Position numbers and translations under genes: made by a program. From positions 19,686,001 through 19,750,000 of the forward strand of contig NC_091110.1 of the NCBI RefSeq assembly GCF_024713975.1: DNA of 64,000 nucleotides. The letters run 5' to 3'. This DNA is from Paralichthys olivaceus. Taxonomy: Eukaryota > Chordata > Actinopteri > Pleuronectiformes > Paralichthyidae. Below are positions 25,473 through 37,740 of the stretch, in pieces. Under the pieces are notes generated by a model. The model was given only the letters and a program-made list of their open reading frames with translations, was not told the DNA's origin and searched no databases. The number at the start of each line of letters is the position of its first letter. Position 1 is the stretch's first letter.

Positions 25473-26689
25473 TGTCGTTGTGGTGATGGGGGAGGAGAAG
25501 GGAGAGAGGGAAGAGAGGGAGGTGTGTCTCTGATGAATCCTGGAACAAACTCCCTGAGGAGAAAGACAGAAAATACAAATGTCATTGATGAGAAATTCCT
25601 GCAGCTCAGTTGTTTTACACTCGTGTGTCGACACGTTATTTAAATGAGTCTAAGATGGTGAATAACTTTTATATATGAATATATTGAGAACTACTGAATG
25701 ACAGGACTCATCTTTGACAAACACATTTAACGCCTACTTAGATTTTTGAATTTGGCCCATGTCCCATTTGCTAACATGGAGTGGGTGGGGTTTATGACCT
25801 TCCCTGCAGCCAGCCACCAGGGGGCGATCAATACGCCTCCACTTTTGGGAGCTGACACGTTGTCCGTCTTTAAATATTCCATATACACGCTGCCAAAATA
25901 AAGGACGAGGTCCGACCGGTTCAAACAGGAACATCTGGTCTCATCATTATCACATCAGTTATTAATGCTGTTCACCACAGCGGCCTACAGGGGGCGCTCA
26001 GGCAGCTGCAGTTCAAGGGCAGAGGAACTTTTACTTAAATACTTTCAAGACTGTTTTCAGCCTCGACACCTTCTTGTCGCTGGCATTTTCCTTCGGGGGG
26101 GAAATGATGAGGTCATAGTTTAGGCACCAAATATCAACCAGTCACTTTAAAATTCTCTTTTCTAACTTTCACCCTCAGAATTTATAGTTTCCAGTGAAAA
26201 GGTGCTCAGTGTCTGTTTGAAAGTGTGTCCTCCCTCCACCCGACGTTCAAACACACAGGTGAATAAAGAAACACAATACACAACTTATAAAAGCACACAC
26301 ACACAGGAACACACCCACGCTTCTGTTATTCACCGAGGACATTCCACTGCGGTGTATTCAGAGAGACATCAAAACACACACAGGTAAACACATAAAGGCC
26401 CATTAAGGTGAAACCTGTCGGGCAGGTCAGAGGAATGTGCGGCAGCCACAACTCCCTGGAATCACCAGAACAGAAGAGTCACATACCGACGCATCTCGAC
26501 ACAACACACACACACACACACACAACATAACGTCCCGCACTCAGTCAGTCCGTGTGTGAGACGGGTACGAGACGACGAGCAGCTCAAAGACGGGTTCATG
26601 CCCTTTAATGGGTTTGAATGAGGCATAACCGTCACTGCGCTGACTTCCTGTCCGATAGATGATAATGGTTCCTTCCAGTTTCCAGTCAG

Positions 26690-26725
<36 letters not shown>

Positions 26726-27482
26726 ACCCTGTTTAACAGTAGCGTTCAGCCGATTCAAACACCTTCATACCTTTAACCAACACTCACACTGCACCTGAAC
26801 GCATCATCAGCACCTCATCATCCACTCCTCTTCCTCTTCCTCTTCCTCACCATTTCATTTGGTCATGATGACATCAGGGCAGCTTCAGATCCATAAGGTG
26901 CAACAGAGCCCGTTAAAGAAAACTTAGAGAGACACCGCTGACCCGGCTCCTTACCGTCCGTCAGTCTTCAGGATTTATGAGACGTCTCTGTTGCAGTTCA
27001 GTGATTTGCTCTGTTTGCTCCGTGGTTTGTTTCATGCAACTGAATTTCTCCCTCTGGGACGAATGAACGGACTCACTGACTAAACTGCAGCACGTTCGAC
27101 CCCAGAAGTTTCTTAACCCCGTTTCCACCGGTCAAAGTTTCTCTGCGATGTGATTGGACCCAATCATCATCATTCACTTCTGTAGCAGAGACGGGTTCTT
27201 ATCAGCTCCGCCTCTTGTCGGCAGTGATGGAAACACGACATCAACTCAAAATAGCAATAAGCTTCCAAACGTTCTCAAACAACCAGGAGTGTAAATGATG
27301 CCTTTAACGGTCCATCTCTAGAAATACACACAACCTCCTGCATTTACCACGAACAGACATCGAAGGATGTTCTTCATACACAAGCGTCCATTACAAACAT
27401 TGTTTTCTAGTGAAAAGATTTTCCAGATGAGTCTTTAAAAAGTCACTGTGTGAACGGATCTCGCTGCTACACAAAGTCTTAA

Positions 27483-27518
<36 letters not shown>

Positions 27519-29993
27519 CGAGCAGTTGCCCTGGAAACAGTATCGTGGCGGTCTGTCCCTGTAATGACTTCTTCCTCTTCTTTTTTTTGAGCAGAGAAAC
27601 TCAAACATTCATTCGGCTCGATTACGTCAACCAACAACAAAAGGGCACAAAAACACAGGAGATGAATGGAGGAAGACAAAGAGAGGGAGAGGGGGGGAGG
27701 GAGGGAGGGAGGGAGGGGGGGGGGGCAGATGGGGGCACCTACACAACAGTGATCAAAACTTGCAGGAAGACAAAGTGTTCAAATTCCTCTTGGACCTCGT
27801 TCGTCACCGAGCACATGACCAGATTCAATCCAGTCTGAAAAAAATGTGTTTATTAAAAAAACGCTAAATGTTTTAATCTGAGTTCCACAAAAACATTTTC
27901 TTTCTCCTGTTGTGTTTTGGTGAAATTCACTTCAGGTGAAACACTGACGTGAAAACATTATTATTAAAAGCTTCAGTCGTCAAATCGACAACCTCACGAA
28001 TGAATGTAAAGAAGCCAGAGGTCAAAGGTCACAGCACCTTGACAACAGCTCCAACAAATATTCCTGCTATCTCACAGATCCCTGTTATTATGCCTCACAC
28101 ACACACACACACACACTCACCTCCTGCTCTTCAGTCGACTTCATATTTGTACATTTGTGAGTAGAACTCTTTGTTCAGAAGAGTTGAACATCAGCACGTC
28201 TTTATTTTGACCTCGTTCTGTGACTGCAGGTCACTTTCACAGCCTCGGACAGAAACGCTGCATCATCCGGCTTCACCACAGACGCAACGGTCCGTTCCAA
28301 ACAGACACGTTTAGAACGGACATGAGTCTGAAAACAACTGATCGTGATCGATCTCGCTGGTTTTAGTCAGATTTTCATCAGGACTGACTGAGGGAGAGAC
28401 GTGTGCTGATGTTCTGTGGTCGGTTTCACATTGTTTCAGACCAAGTATTTGCAAATACTGAGAGCAGTGGAGGAAGTGGCCACCAAACCTGCTTTGCACA
28501 ATACAAACTGACAAACTGACTGAGTCTGTAAATCCTCCACATCCCGTCTGTCGCCGGCTCTTTAGATTCCTGACGGAGTTGGAACACGGCAGCATGAGCT
28601 CCAGCTGCTGGGTGTTTGTTTTCATGTGGAGCAGATGTTACAGATGTTTGGGTTTCCTAAACTCTGGGTTTTATCTAAAAAAATATCTGGTGAATGATCT
28701 CAAATTAAAAATCATGAATCTGATAACAAAAAAAATCAAATATTCATCACTGGGATCAGATTAAGACACAGGTCACAAATCATTCAGGGTTTACCCTCTG
28801 ATTCTAGATGCCGATTCATTATGGAAATAATGAATAGTTATTCATTCACTTAGCACATGAGCTTTCAAAGGTTTTATTTGGCTCAGCTGTTAGAAAGTAC
28901 ATCATCAGTTTGTCCAACATGATGTGAAAGACAGGATCTATTCCGACCAGCAGGCGCCTCGTGAACGTGTGCATGTGAAACGTTACACCACGGAAAAGTG
29001 CAAAGTGCTGGGAATTAGATGACAACACGCAGGTGAAGCAGCTGCAAGGTGCAACGTAAGGAGGATTAATACACGGGAGGAATTCACACACAACACAACA
29101 CGCTGAACTAATTTAACGTCTTATTTTACATGTGCATAACACACACACACACACACACACACTTCTATCTTAGTGGGGACACTCAATGACATAATGCATT
29201 CCAAAGCCGCTCACACTAACTTGAACCATCCAAACTAAATGTCTGACCCAAACCTGAACCTCGTTCTAACCCTGAACCAGGTCTTCGCCCTCAAACAGTC
29301 CATGTATGGAGCGAGACAAGTGACATCACACATCTATGGTAGGGACGTGGCTAGGTTAGCTTAGCATAAAGACTGGAAACCAAGGGAAACTGTTAGCCTG
29401 ATTCTGTCCAAAGGTCAAACATGTTCAGTTCCTCCAGATTAAAATAAGCTCAGTGTCTGTGACCGTCTGAGCCTTTAGGGGCATTTACATGCAGGAACTA
29501 TCTCCTGACAAACAGCGGCGTATCCATCCGCCTGCTCTGTACCCTTGTCTCCGCTTGTCTCCCGGCAACGTCACCGTGACGACAAGACTGTGGTGAGTCT
29601 GCAGCCATCTGTTGTTTCCCATTAAAAACTTCCCCTGAAGCCACGACTGTCCTGGTCTGACAGCCCCGAACGGGCCAGAGCCGGGTCACACGTGGTCTGA
29701 TATACATCGCTGGAGGCCCCCAGGGGCCCGACACTCAGGGGCCCAACACTGAGGGGCCCGACACTGAGGGGCCCGACACTGAGGGGCCGTCACACGTGCT
29801 CAGAAAAATAGAAAGTAAATGGAAAAGTCTTGTGGCTTTGCAGTTTTTAATAAAAGTTGCTATTAAAACAAAACTTGAAGCCTGTGAAATCCTGGAAGGA
29901 CCGAATAGAAATAATATTATTTATCATGATGTTGATTTTTATAACGAGTAAAGTCTGTTGTGTCATGGTCCATGTAGGAAACACACACACACA

Positions 29994-30031
<38 letters not shown>

Positions 30032-31597
30032 ACAGCTCTGATGTGCAGATCCCCAGAAAACCACCCAGGTTGTTTTCAGCTTGTTGTAAAAACGCTAACA
30101 TATTTGTTCTGTCTCTCTGTCTCTCCCTCTCTCTCTCTGTCTCTCCCTCTCTCTCTCAGTCTGTTTCTCTCTGTGTCACTTTACCTCTCTGCTCTCAGCC
30201 AATCAGAGCTCAGCAGCAGGTACGGAGGAGAGAGGAAGTCAGGTGGACGGACAAACAGGTGAGGTGAGCGAGGCGGGGTCTGACTGACAGGTGTGTTTGG
30301 TGTCGACATCACACACACACACACAAGCTAACACCTGTTACAGAAACTCACACGCAATGCATTCAATACCTCACACACACACACACACACACACACAGAC
30401 TTTGGCCTTGTGCTTCCGTGATCATCATGTTGATTCAATAAATCTTTATTGTTCCTGCGAGGCTCAGAGGAGAAGTGATAAACGAGAGGACCGGACACTC
30501 AGAGTGTCAGAGAGTTTAAAATATCACGTTCAGATAAAACCTCCAAATATAAAACATATAGATACTGATGGTAACAAAGGTCGTGACTTCAACAGACATC
30601 TGCTTTATGGTTCTTCACCACAAACCTGCTGAGCGGAGTTCTGAAACAAAGACCTCGTAGTTAAATCTACAGAAACACTGAATCATCCAATCGTAGCTGA
30701 AATCATTTTCCTGGTTAATATTTCCCACGGTAACAGCGAGCGCCACCAATCACAGCCATTGCTTTTACACCTGAAGGATTGTGGGTAGTGTAGTGCTCAG
30801 TTGATTTCACACAGACTTGCTGTATGAAATGTGCTGAGTCGACCACGGATGGTTAAAACATTACGGCTGATAATGAGAATCTTTACTTCCTGATCCACAC
30901 AGTTGAGTTTCATGTGTCTCAGGTCTGCAGCCTCAGACTTCGACCTGCTGCACGTTTCACTGCACATCCGCACCAACGTGCAGAACCAAACCGATCAGCC
31001 CCAAAACAGCCGCTCGTTTTTCAGCTGGAGATTCTCACGCCGTCCGCTCCTCGCCACGCCTTCCCACAGAGGCCACGTTTGCTGGTCGTCCTGTGTGAAG
31101 TCTAAAGTCCTGTATTGTGTCATGCCTCTCACACGTCTTCCAGTAAACACAAGCTGCCGCAGTAGCAACAGCAGCCTCGCTCGCAGTCACACCCCAAACC
31201 CAAACACATACCTGGCTGAGTACCTGGCATCAGCCTGAAACTCTGAGAGATGCTCAGCGACACTTTCTCCCTGTGTTCTCTGTTCGATAACGTGATCGAT
31301 TACATGGAGTCTGCAAAGTGGTGACCCCCCCCCCCGACCTCTCGACTAAACGGTTACAGATGTTGCTCTCTGATTGGATGTCGGGTGTTTTGCTTGAAGT
31401 GTGTGTGTGTGTCTCTGTGTGTGTGTGTGTGCGTGTGTGTGTGTGTGGTAGAGATCATCAAGCTTCTTATCAATAAATGATTTACCAGGATCCAAAAACA
31501 TCAGAATGATTTATTGAAAGGTGTTTTCTCCTCCCTGCCAAACTTCCTGCTCATTGTTGATCTTCAACCAGGGAGATTTCAAATATTCTCTCTCTCA

Positions 31598-31646
<49 letters not shown>

Positions 31647-32686
31647 AAGTCACTACAGGTCAGTTTTGCGGACATGAGACTTACATTAATTTCCTAACAT
31701 CGTACCCTAAACTGACCTTAACCACTGACCCCAAAATCAGCTTTTCCCCAAATGGGGACACAGCTTTTGTCCCCAGTTGGACGAGGCGTCCCCAATTAAC
31801 CGGTCTTCGGTCTGAAATTTGTCCCCAACACACACACATGGGTTCCGCTACTTGGCCTAAATCTGACGGCTGCTGACAAAGTCCTGAGTTTCTGGTTGTT
31901 CCAACTCAACCCTCGACTGTGGGTTAAAACCTGTCGTTTCCATTTCAGGCCACTTTCTCCGTCCGTTCCACTTCCCCCCACCCCCCCCCCCCCCAAGTCT
32001 GAAGATGTCTCCTCCACTATCAGTTTATATAAAATGTTCCTATTGGATGAAGTCTAATGTCAAACGTCTTGACACTGGTGAAACACGCACAGGACTCGGA
32101 GCTGGTGCGTCTCTGTCTGAGTTAGATATGAACGTACATGAGCGTAGACACTACAGTGTCCTGCTGCTTGGCACTTTATCTACAAGCTGACCTTCGGGGA
32201 CAGAAAGGAGAATAAGTGGAATTGGACAGACACGGTTCTCCTGGTGGTGCACAGATGTAATGTGAGAGGATGGTCAAAGCTCCTCAACAGCTGCAAACTG
32301 AGAAAAAGATAAAATGGCTAGTTTTGACGTGTAATTGTTGTTGTGCAATCACAAGGTCAACGCCTCCGACACACACATGACCTGATCTCCTCCGGCTCCT
32401 GCTTCAGATGAGAAAGTCTTAAACTGGAGTTCATGACTGGAGCAGTATCTGTCAGATTCACGTGGTTTCTATCTTAGGTCAGTTCTTAGTTTCAGTTCAT
32501 CACACACACACACACACACGTCACGTACCTGCGGACCATGAGCTTCAGAGTCTTGTACGATCCTTTCACCAGAGTAATGGCCTCCTGTCTGTATCCCGTC
32601 AGCTCCACATCATTAATAACGATGATCTCATCTCCCACCAACAGAGGCTGCTCCAACGTGTCGGCCTTACCGCCCTCCTCCACCTG

Positions 32687-32723
<37 letters not shown>

Positions 32724-33319
32724 CTGAGAAGATGTCGATGTTTATGTGAATTTCCAGTTAATTGTCGGAGGCTCATGACGCAGCTTCTTCTTGGTTCTGT
32801 GAGCTGAACATGTTCTGGATCGGTCTATGTACTGGAAACACACTGTGATGAAACGTGTTGAGTCACACTCACTGTTATCAGGGTTTCCATTGTTGTGGAA
32901 GGTTGGAAACACTTGTGGTGTGTGTGGGGGGGGGGGGGGGGGACATTTTAAAAGTAGCACAGAAGCATTTGTATCTGATTGATTTCATCTTATAACACTC
33001 ACTGTGTATTTTCTTTGTATCTGCCGTGAGCTTTTATATAACATTTAGCCTCCCACCTATAGTCGTGATGAGTTATTTCTAATGTTGTTTCTGTAAAGGA
33101 GCAAATCTCTACTATGTAAGAGCACAGACTGTAAATACAGATGTTTCCACTTCCTCCCCTTGTGGTTAAATGACTGAATATCATGATGTTTTAATATCAT
33201 CAAATAACTAAATGGTGTAAGAATCATAATATCACACACACACACACACACACACACGCACAGTATATCATCTTGACTTTATCAGTGTTGCTGATGATGC
33301 CTCTTTACAGCCTGTCAGA

Positions 33320-33392
<73 letters not shown>

Positions 33393-35983
33393 CAGTACCA
33401 GACTGTAGCTGCGTCTGTGTGTTTAAGGTCATTTGTCTTGTTGTCTGTGAGATAAGCTCAACCAAATCCTCAGTATGTCGTCAAAATGTCTCCGCGCAGA
33501 CGTCACCAGCTCAGACTGGATCGCTGCACATTCGACTGATGAGCTGAAACACATGTTTTCTTTTGTGAAGTCAGAATTCACACGAGCTGCTGCGTTGCTC
33601 AAAGTCGGTTCCTCAGATGTGAGTCACTTGTCTGAGAGGGAGACATTAAGCTCAAACTTTGTCAAACGACATCCTTTCTTAAACTCAAGAGATGTCGGGT
33701 GTTTACAACCATCGCAAAGTGTCTTTATTAAACGTTTTTACAAACTTTTCCTGCGATCGACAAAAGCCTGATGAAGCACTGTTCTGAAATATTAAACCCC
33801 CGCCCATGTGGGATGTTATAACAACTGCCAAGAATTTCTGTCAGGGTGTGTCTGACCCTCCTCTGACTTACAGCATGTGTTCGTTTTCAACAAAAGCAGC
33901 AAGTGTTCAGGCCCCGAGGCTGCAGCTCCACAGATCTCTAACAAAAACTCTTAACAATCATTTATCCGCAGTCTGAGCGACTCCGCTCCGGAACAATAAT
34001 TGACCAAAAAAAAACCGAAGTCAGATTCGTGTTAAAGCTGTTTTCGAGTGAATCTACATCAGTGGTTTGAGAAGAATGACGGAAATGAAACATCATCTCA
34101 GACCTGTGAGAGAAAATCTAAACTGTTCCTGCAGAACAATCACACGCCTGCACTGTTTGACTTATTCAGGAATAAATATACCCAAATAAGGCCGGCCGAG
34201 TGTGTGTGTGTGTGTGTGTGTGGTGTTGCAGCTGAAATGAATTATCCTGCAGATGGAGATATCCAAACAGAGCACCTCAGCCTGTTCATACCGTGACTGA
34301 AACAACATGCCTCCTCTAATCAATGAGGACTGTGTGATCTCTTCCTTCCTGCATAGATTCATCTGAAGGATGTTTTCAGCTGAATATCTCCAGGATTTCT
34401 CAGAGACGTCCCGGAGAGTTCCTGGTTAAGACCATGTGGTCGGAGATCTTTACTCCTCAGTCTGTCTCTGTGTTTCCTGTTTCTCACCATCTGACATAGA
34501 GAAAATCAAATATATACACAAACAACTTGAGATTGGCTCCACCCCCCTCATATAGATGATGGACAGATAAAGGATGAATAGAGAGTCGAGTCGAGTTCCA
34601 AAACACGGGATCAGTTTTTGAGTTAGTTTTGTTTTCGTATTGTAATTTATTCGCTGAAGAGTTTTGTCTGACGTGCGTACGTCCTGTCGTCATCACCCAC
34701 GGTCGGTGTCACCCGACCAGTTTGATACCAGTCATGAGACCTTCAGATTAAGACTCATTAAGACTCTTTAACCTGAGCTGAAGCCTGGATTAACAGAAAT
34801 CTTCACTGTGACCTCTGACCCCAACTCTCAACCACAACAACACGGATGATAAACAAGCTGAAATATGTTCACGCTGCAATAACAAGTTAGACATCACATG
34901 TTTGACTGGTTCACCGGAGACAGAGAGACGATGTCAGGTCCCTTCATCTCATCGTTCATCCTCAGAAGAAGCTCATTTATTCTTTCTCTCAAGAATCAAA
35001 GAAAACCAAAACTCAGTCGAGCTCAGAATATTTACCCTCCTGGATTTTCTTCTGTATTATATTCACAACTTTTGTTCCAAGCTCATCTTCATAAATCAAC
35101 ACTTTGTACTCACGTTACTGAAAATGTTTTTAAAAGACAGTTTGTAAAAGGGCAACTCTAGATTCTCATATAAGTAAAATGAGCTAAAACACAGGCGGTT
35201 CCACTCCAGCTAAATGTCGAGCGTGTTCGTCCTCCGAGGCCGAACATTCCCTTAAATCTGCACCAAATTACACACACGTACGTTTTACGTAGAAAAATAT
35301 CCAGATTCTTTAATAATTATCTTCAAAATCTGTGAAAATCTCTCAACGTTAAAGAAAGTGATCATTTCTGGATCCGCCCGTCTCGATCCCAGAGTTCTTT
35401 CTTTAAACATGACCTCCATGGCAGAGGTAGTTACCCTCTCATCATAGTCCTCACATCCCTCCGCCAAGCAGTCACACTGCAGTTTATACCCACGTCTGTC
35501 CAGACTCAAACGTTTGTAGTGAAACATTTATAGAAATGTACCAAAAAGGTATTATAACGTCTGAGTTTCAGATCTTTGACGACTGCATTCTAACCAGTTA
35601 ACGGATGTTTGTGCCTAATTTGAAGATGGCATTCCTGAGATATCAGAGTCGAGAGAACGAGACGGAGGAACAGACGGCTGTTGCCAAAAATCAGTATTAT
35701 GGACAGAGAACCAAAAGAAAAAATAGTTGCAGTAAGAGACAGAGGGAAACGAAGGCAGAGGAATGAACGAGACAGACAGAAGAATGAAGGTGTAATGTTA
35801 AATCCACAGACTCTGTTGAACCAGCAAACACAGAGTTGTTGTTGGGTCAAACCCGGACAAGTGTGCTCAAACTCATCAGCACAAAATAAAAGCATGAGTG
35901 TGTTCGAAAAGCTCCAGGAAAACACATAATTCACATTCTTGTCCTATTTTACAGCCGTTTGGCCTCAGTCCCAGAATAACACA

Positions 35984-36026
<43 letters not shown>

Positions 36027-37740
36027 ACACACTCACTCACACTCTCACTGGCCTGCTGATTTGCATTTTAATAAAATGAGGTCACGATGGCTGTAAGGAC
36101 AGAGGAGAAATCGTTAGTGGTGTATTTGCTTATTGCAGAAGCTTCGATAACGCGACAAATCGAATATCAATAAAACATAATTGATGTTCTCGCTCATGTT
36201 TCAGCTCCTTCAGTCAATCACAAGTTTCTTTAGTCTGAATCTAAAAACAGTTTTTGCTTTATGAGGCTAAAACCTCCGACTACTAACGATAAGAAGCTAA
36301 ATGAAGTGAAACCATTACTCAGCGTCTGTTGATGTCACCGGTTACCATGACAACTGTCTCCTGCAGATGAAGTCATCTGTAGGTAATTAGTGTTAATTCT
36401 GGTTGGACGACTATAAACTGAACTCCAGTGATTCTGTGTGACATCGTTTCATGTGTGAACCTGAACCCAGAGTCCGTCGTTCAGGGACCGGTTCGTTGAA
36501 ACTGGCAGAGTCCGTTTTTTTTTTCTTTCATTCTTAATTTTTGTGCCTTTTTGTATAATTTAGTTTGTTGTTGTACAGAATTATGGAAATTGTGACTTGA
36601 TTCTCTTTGACCTCTGTGTCGTGTTAAGAATCTGAAAAACCTTTAAATGTATCACCATGAAATCATCATAGTAAACTTGAATTCGATGTTATTGGTTTCA
36701 GAATCGTACAAAGATCAGTAAAGCTCAGAATATCTGAAAACATCTCAGCTTCTCTCTGCGTCTCGGTGGAAGTAAAATAGTTTGCGTGACTCTTTAAATC
36801 CCCTGTTGACAGTTTTCTGGTCGTTGTTCCTGACTCTTGTTGAGACTTAAGAACTGAGGATGTCACACCTTGTTAAAGCCCCAGGAGTCAAATCGTGATT
36901 TGTGAATATGGGTTATACAAATAGAACTTGATTGATTGATAAATCACAGCCTCAGGTTAGAAGGATAAGAAGCTTTTTTTATTGTTGATTCATATTTTAG
37001 ACTTAACATGTCAGTAGTTTGACCTCCGACAATCGTTCACCTGTAAATTATAAGGAAACTTGTTTTGATGCATCGATTAATCGAACAACACTCGACAATA
37101 ATACGTCATTAACTGTAACACTGTTAGTTGTGTCTCATTTAGTGAACGAAGGATCAGATAATAAAGTTTTATATCTCAAACTAAAAACACGAGGATCTGT
37201 CTCAGCCTCTTTCAGCAGCTTAGTGGAAGTGAAGTGTTAAAACCCTTTAAATAGTCACCGTAATGATATGATATGATATGATGTGATATATGACATGATA
37301 TGTAATGATATGTAATGATATGTAATGATATGTAATGATATAATATGATATAATATGATATATGATATGTAATGATATGTAATGATATGATATATGATAT
37401 GTAAATGACTCTGACAGAAGAATAGTGTTGGATGATGGACATGTTTCAGTTTAATTTATTTAATCTTGGTATTTATTCTCTGTTGGACTCTTGACCTGAG
37501 TGAACCTGAGTTCTGAGGAAACACGTGTTGACTCGTCGACTAATCGAACAATCGTCGATAACTAAACCTCCATGAATCGTTGGTTCGTACCTTGGAGATG
37601 ATGAGCGGCTCCCGGTGCTCCAGGCCTCCCTGCAGGGTGAAGCCCCACGGAGCTCCTCCCTGGAGCCGGGCCTCCACCAGCACCCAGCCGCCTCCTCCTC
37701 CTCCACCTCCGCCCGCCGCCCGGACACCGCCGCTCTCCAT
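7350..37740 (-). CDS. shroom3: Shroom3, actin- and ROCK-binding apical constriction scaffold
   Basis: Exons 5'->3': 37740-37591, 32683-32529, 20353-20228, 18999-18781, 18691-18375, 18292-18040, 17844-17789, 17691-17235, 17157-16864, 16739-16298, 16185-16052, 15927-15778, 15579-15107, 14985-14767, 14632-14425, 14281-13984, 12368-12307, 11562-11471, 11195-10436, 10369-10153, 10034-9889, 9049-8956, 8618-8453, 8369-8248, 7739-7350. They sum to 6,000 nt in frame, 1,999 residues; human SHROOM3 is about the same length. Order: PDZ (about 18-101), Ser/Pro-rich middle with SHROOM3-type words ([33 protein letters not shown]), ASD1 (about 918-1075), Ena/VASP-type [11 protein letters not shown]2 (about 1680-1960), C-terminal VTSL. 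The protein shapes epithelia by placing Rho kinase on apical junctional actin. I chose the ATG at 37740 by analogy with human. The frame stays open to an ATG at 38082, which would add 114 GC-rich-encoded residues. Confidence 0.93.
9258..9271 (+). promoter_or_regulatory. CTCF-like motif in shroom3 intron 21
   Basis: CCGCCAGGTGGCAG, preceded by TGG, is very close to the classical CTCF core. It is unique sequence, not part of the dispersed repeat that carries other CTCF-like words here. Confidence 0.4.
10436..11195 (-). other. shroom3: shroom3 exon 19 with Ena/VASP-type proline motif
   Basis: Largest coding exon (760 nt). It contains [16 protein letters not shown] and [19 protein letters not shown], then [15 protein letters not shown]. 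The acidic-flanked FPPPP core fits the EVH1 ligand consensus, and human SHROOM3 has a matching DDFPPPPP segment. The next exon uses acceptor CCAG at 10370-10373 rather than the nearby CAG at about 10361, because only the former keeps the proline-rich frame. Confidence 0.85.
11805..12250. repeat. Polypyrimidine-rich (C/T) tract in shroom3 intron
   Basis: About 450 bp is strongly C+T on the plus strand, with CTCC, CCTT and TCTC runs. Because shroom3 is on the minus strand, the pre-mRNA is purine-rich here. No exon recognised. Confidence 0.7.
15107..15579 (-). other. shroom3: shroom3 ASD1 (F-actin binding) exon
   Basis: The encoded segment contains [23 protein letters not shown] and [22 protein letters not shown]. 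These match the two conserved blocks of Apx/Shroom domain 1 in SHROOM2/3. ASD1 targets SHROOM to actin. Entry is in phase 2 and exit in phase 1, consistent with neighbours. Confidence 0.9.
18220..18263 (-). repeat. AGC-rich triplet run encoding poly-serine in shroom3
   Basis: A (CTG)n-like run on the plus strand is AGC on the coding strand and gives [14 protein letters not shown] within exon 6. In-frame and interrupted. Confidence 0.85.
19537..19617. repeat. (GT)n microsatellite, interrupted
   Basis: About 80 bp of GT with ACGT and GCGT interruptions, in the intron between shroom3 exons 3 and 4. Confidence 0.95.
20548..20640 (+). repeat. Dispersed repeat copy (GATGGACGAC ... CCCCTGGTGG family)
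   Basis: Shares with copies at 25.7, 42.3, 49.1 and 53.0 kb the word order AAAGATGGACGAC, GTGAAGCCAA(AA), GATC and CCCCTGGTGGC, then GCAGTATAG. Not a known family that I can name. Confidence 0.5.
21409..21422 (+). promoter_or_regulatory. RFX X-box-like word in shroom3
   Basis: GTTGCCATGGTAAT differs by one base from the palindromic X-box. It lies about 340 bp downstream of the alternative first exon. Confidence 0.3.
21765..21925 (-). CDS. shroom3: Alternative first coding exon of shroom3 (PDZ-less isoform)
   Basis: This exon starts with its own ATG at 21925 ([18 protein letters not shown]...) and runs 161 nt to a donor (GCCAG|GTAAAA). It ends in phase 2, exactly as exon 2 does, so it can splice to exon 3 (20353-20228) in frame and would replace the PDZ exons. 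No upstream acceptor fits the preceding frame. The head is highly basic ([10 protein letters not shown]) and unlike other SHROOM sequence I know. A shorter mammalian Shroom3 form without PDZ is described in the literature, so the arrangement is plausible. Transcription here is inferred, not shown. Confidence 0.6.
22440..22830. repeat. Purine-rich (GA) tract upstream of the alternative shroom3 first exon
   Basis: The plus strand is dominated by GAGA, GGAGG and AAGAG words for about 390 bp, so it is C/T-rich on the shroom3 strand. It begins about 500 bp upstream of the alternative ATG at 21925 and could be promoter-proximal. Confidence 0.6.
24926..24939. promoter_or_regulatory. Perfect palindromic RFX X-box
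   Basis: GTTACCATGGTAAC is a perfect 14-bp palindrome fitting the RFX dimer consensus GTNRCC-N0-3-RGYAAC. It lies in shroom3 intron 2, about 3 kb upstream of the alternative first exon. Confidence 0.55.
25738..25900 (-). repeat. Dispersed repeat copy carrying a CTCF-like core
   Basis: Reverse-orientation copy: GCCCATGTCCCATTTGCTAACATGGA, GTTTATGACCTTCCCTGCAG, CCACCAGGGGGCGATCAATACG, then CCACTTTTGG are joined in that order. CCACCAGGGGGC at 25814-25825 fits the CTCF core. Confidence 0.5.
29714..29788. repeat. Short 15-bp minisatellite (GAGGGGCCCGACACT)
   Basis: About five tandem units of a GGGGCCCGACACTGA type word with single-base variants, in shroom3 intron 2. GC-rich against AT-leaning surroundings. 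Confidence 0.85.
29981..30030. repeat. (AC)n microsatellite
   Basis: Two abutting CA runs, followed at 30112-30170 by a CTCT-rich stretch. Intronic in shroom3. Confidence 0.9.
31599..31645. repeat. (AC)n microsatellite
   Basis: About 47 bp of uninterrupted CA in shroom3 intron 2, preceded by a short TCTC run. Confidence 0.95.
33323..33389. repeat. (GT)n microsatellite, uninterrupted
   Basis: About 67 bp of pure GT, the longest perfect run in the window, in shroom3 intron 1 between the two PDZ exons. Confidence 0.95.
35981..36035. repeat. (CA)n microsatellite with CTCA interruptions
   Basis: CA run followed by CTCACACA repeats in shroom3 intron 1. Confidence 0.9.
36341..36354 (+). promoter_or_regulatory. 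RFX X-box-like word in shroom3 intron 1
   Basis: GTTACCATGACAAC is one base off the X-box palindrome and lies about 1.2 kb downstream of shroom3 exon 1. Confidence 0.3.
36889..36945 (+). repeat. Possible retroposon 3' end with ATTG-type tail
   Basis: The word order GTGAATATGGGTTATACAAAT, then GAACTTGATTGATTGAT, resembles 3' ends of fish non-LTR elements that finish in short ATTG repeats. Only a stub is present; no coding part was seen. Confidence 0.35.
37262..37400. repeat. 10-bp AT-rich minisatellite (AATGATATGT)
   Basis: Tandem GATAT/TAATGATATG units over about 140 bp, in shroom3 intron 1, about 190 bp downstream of the exon 1 donor. Confidence 0.9.

Larger units (their letters stand above)
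32529..37740 (-). other. shroom3: shroom3 exons 1-2: PDZ domain
   Basis: Exon 1 (37591-37740) ends in the [23 protein letters not shown] core, including the carboxylate-loop-like GFTL. Exon 2 (32529-32683) continues [20 protein letters not shown] and [15 protein letters not shown]. The phases join (0, then 2). Intron 1 is about 4.9 kb. Exon 2 is flanked by (CA)n repeats on both sides, (UG)n in the pre-mRNA, directly upstream of its acceptor and just downstream of its donor. Confidence 0.93.

Noticed and set aside
30903-31238. 111-codon plus-strand frame in shroom3 intron 2
   Set aside because: No recognisable domain, no splice support, and a Ser/Arg-rich chance composition.
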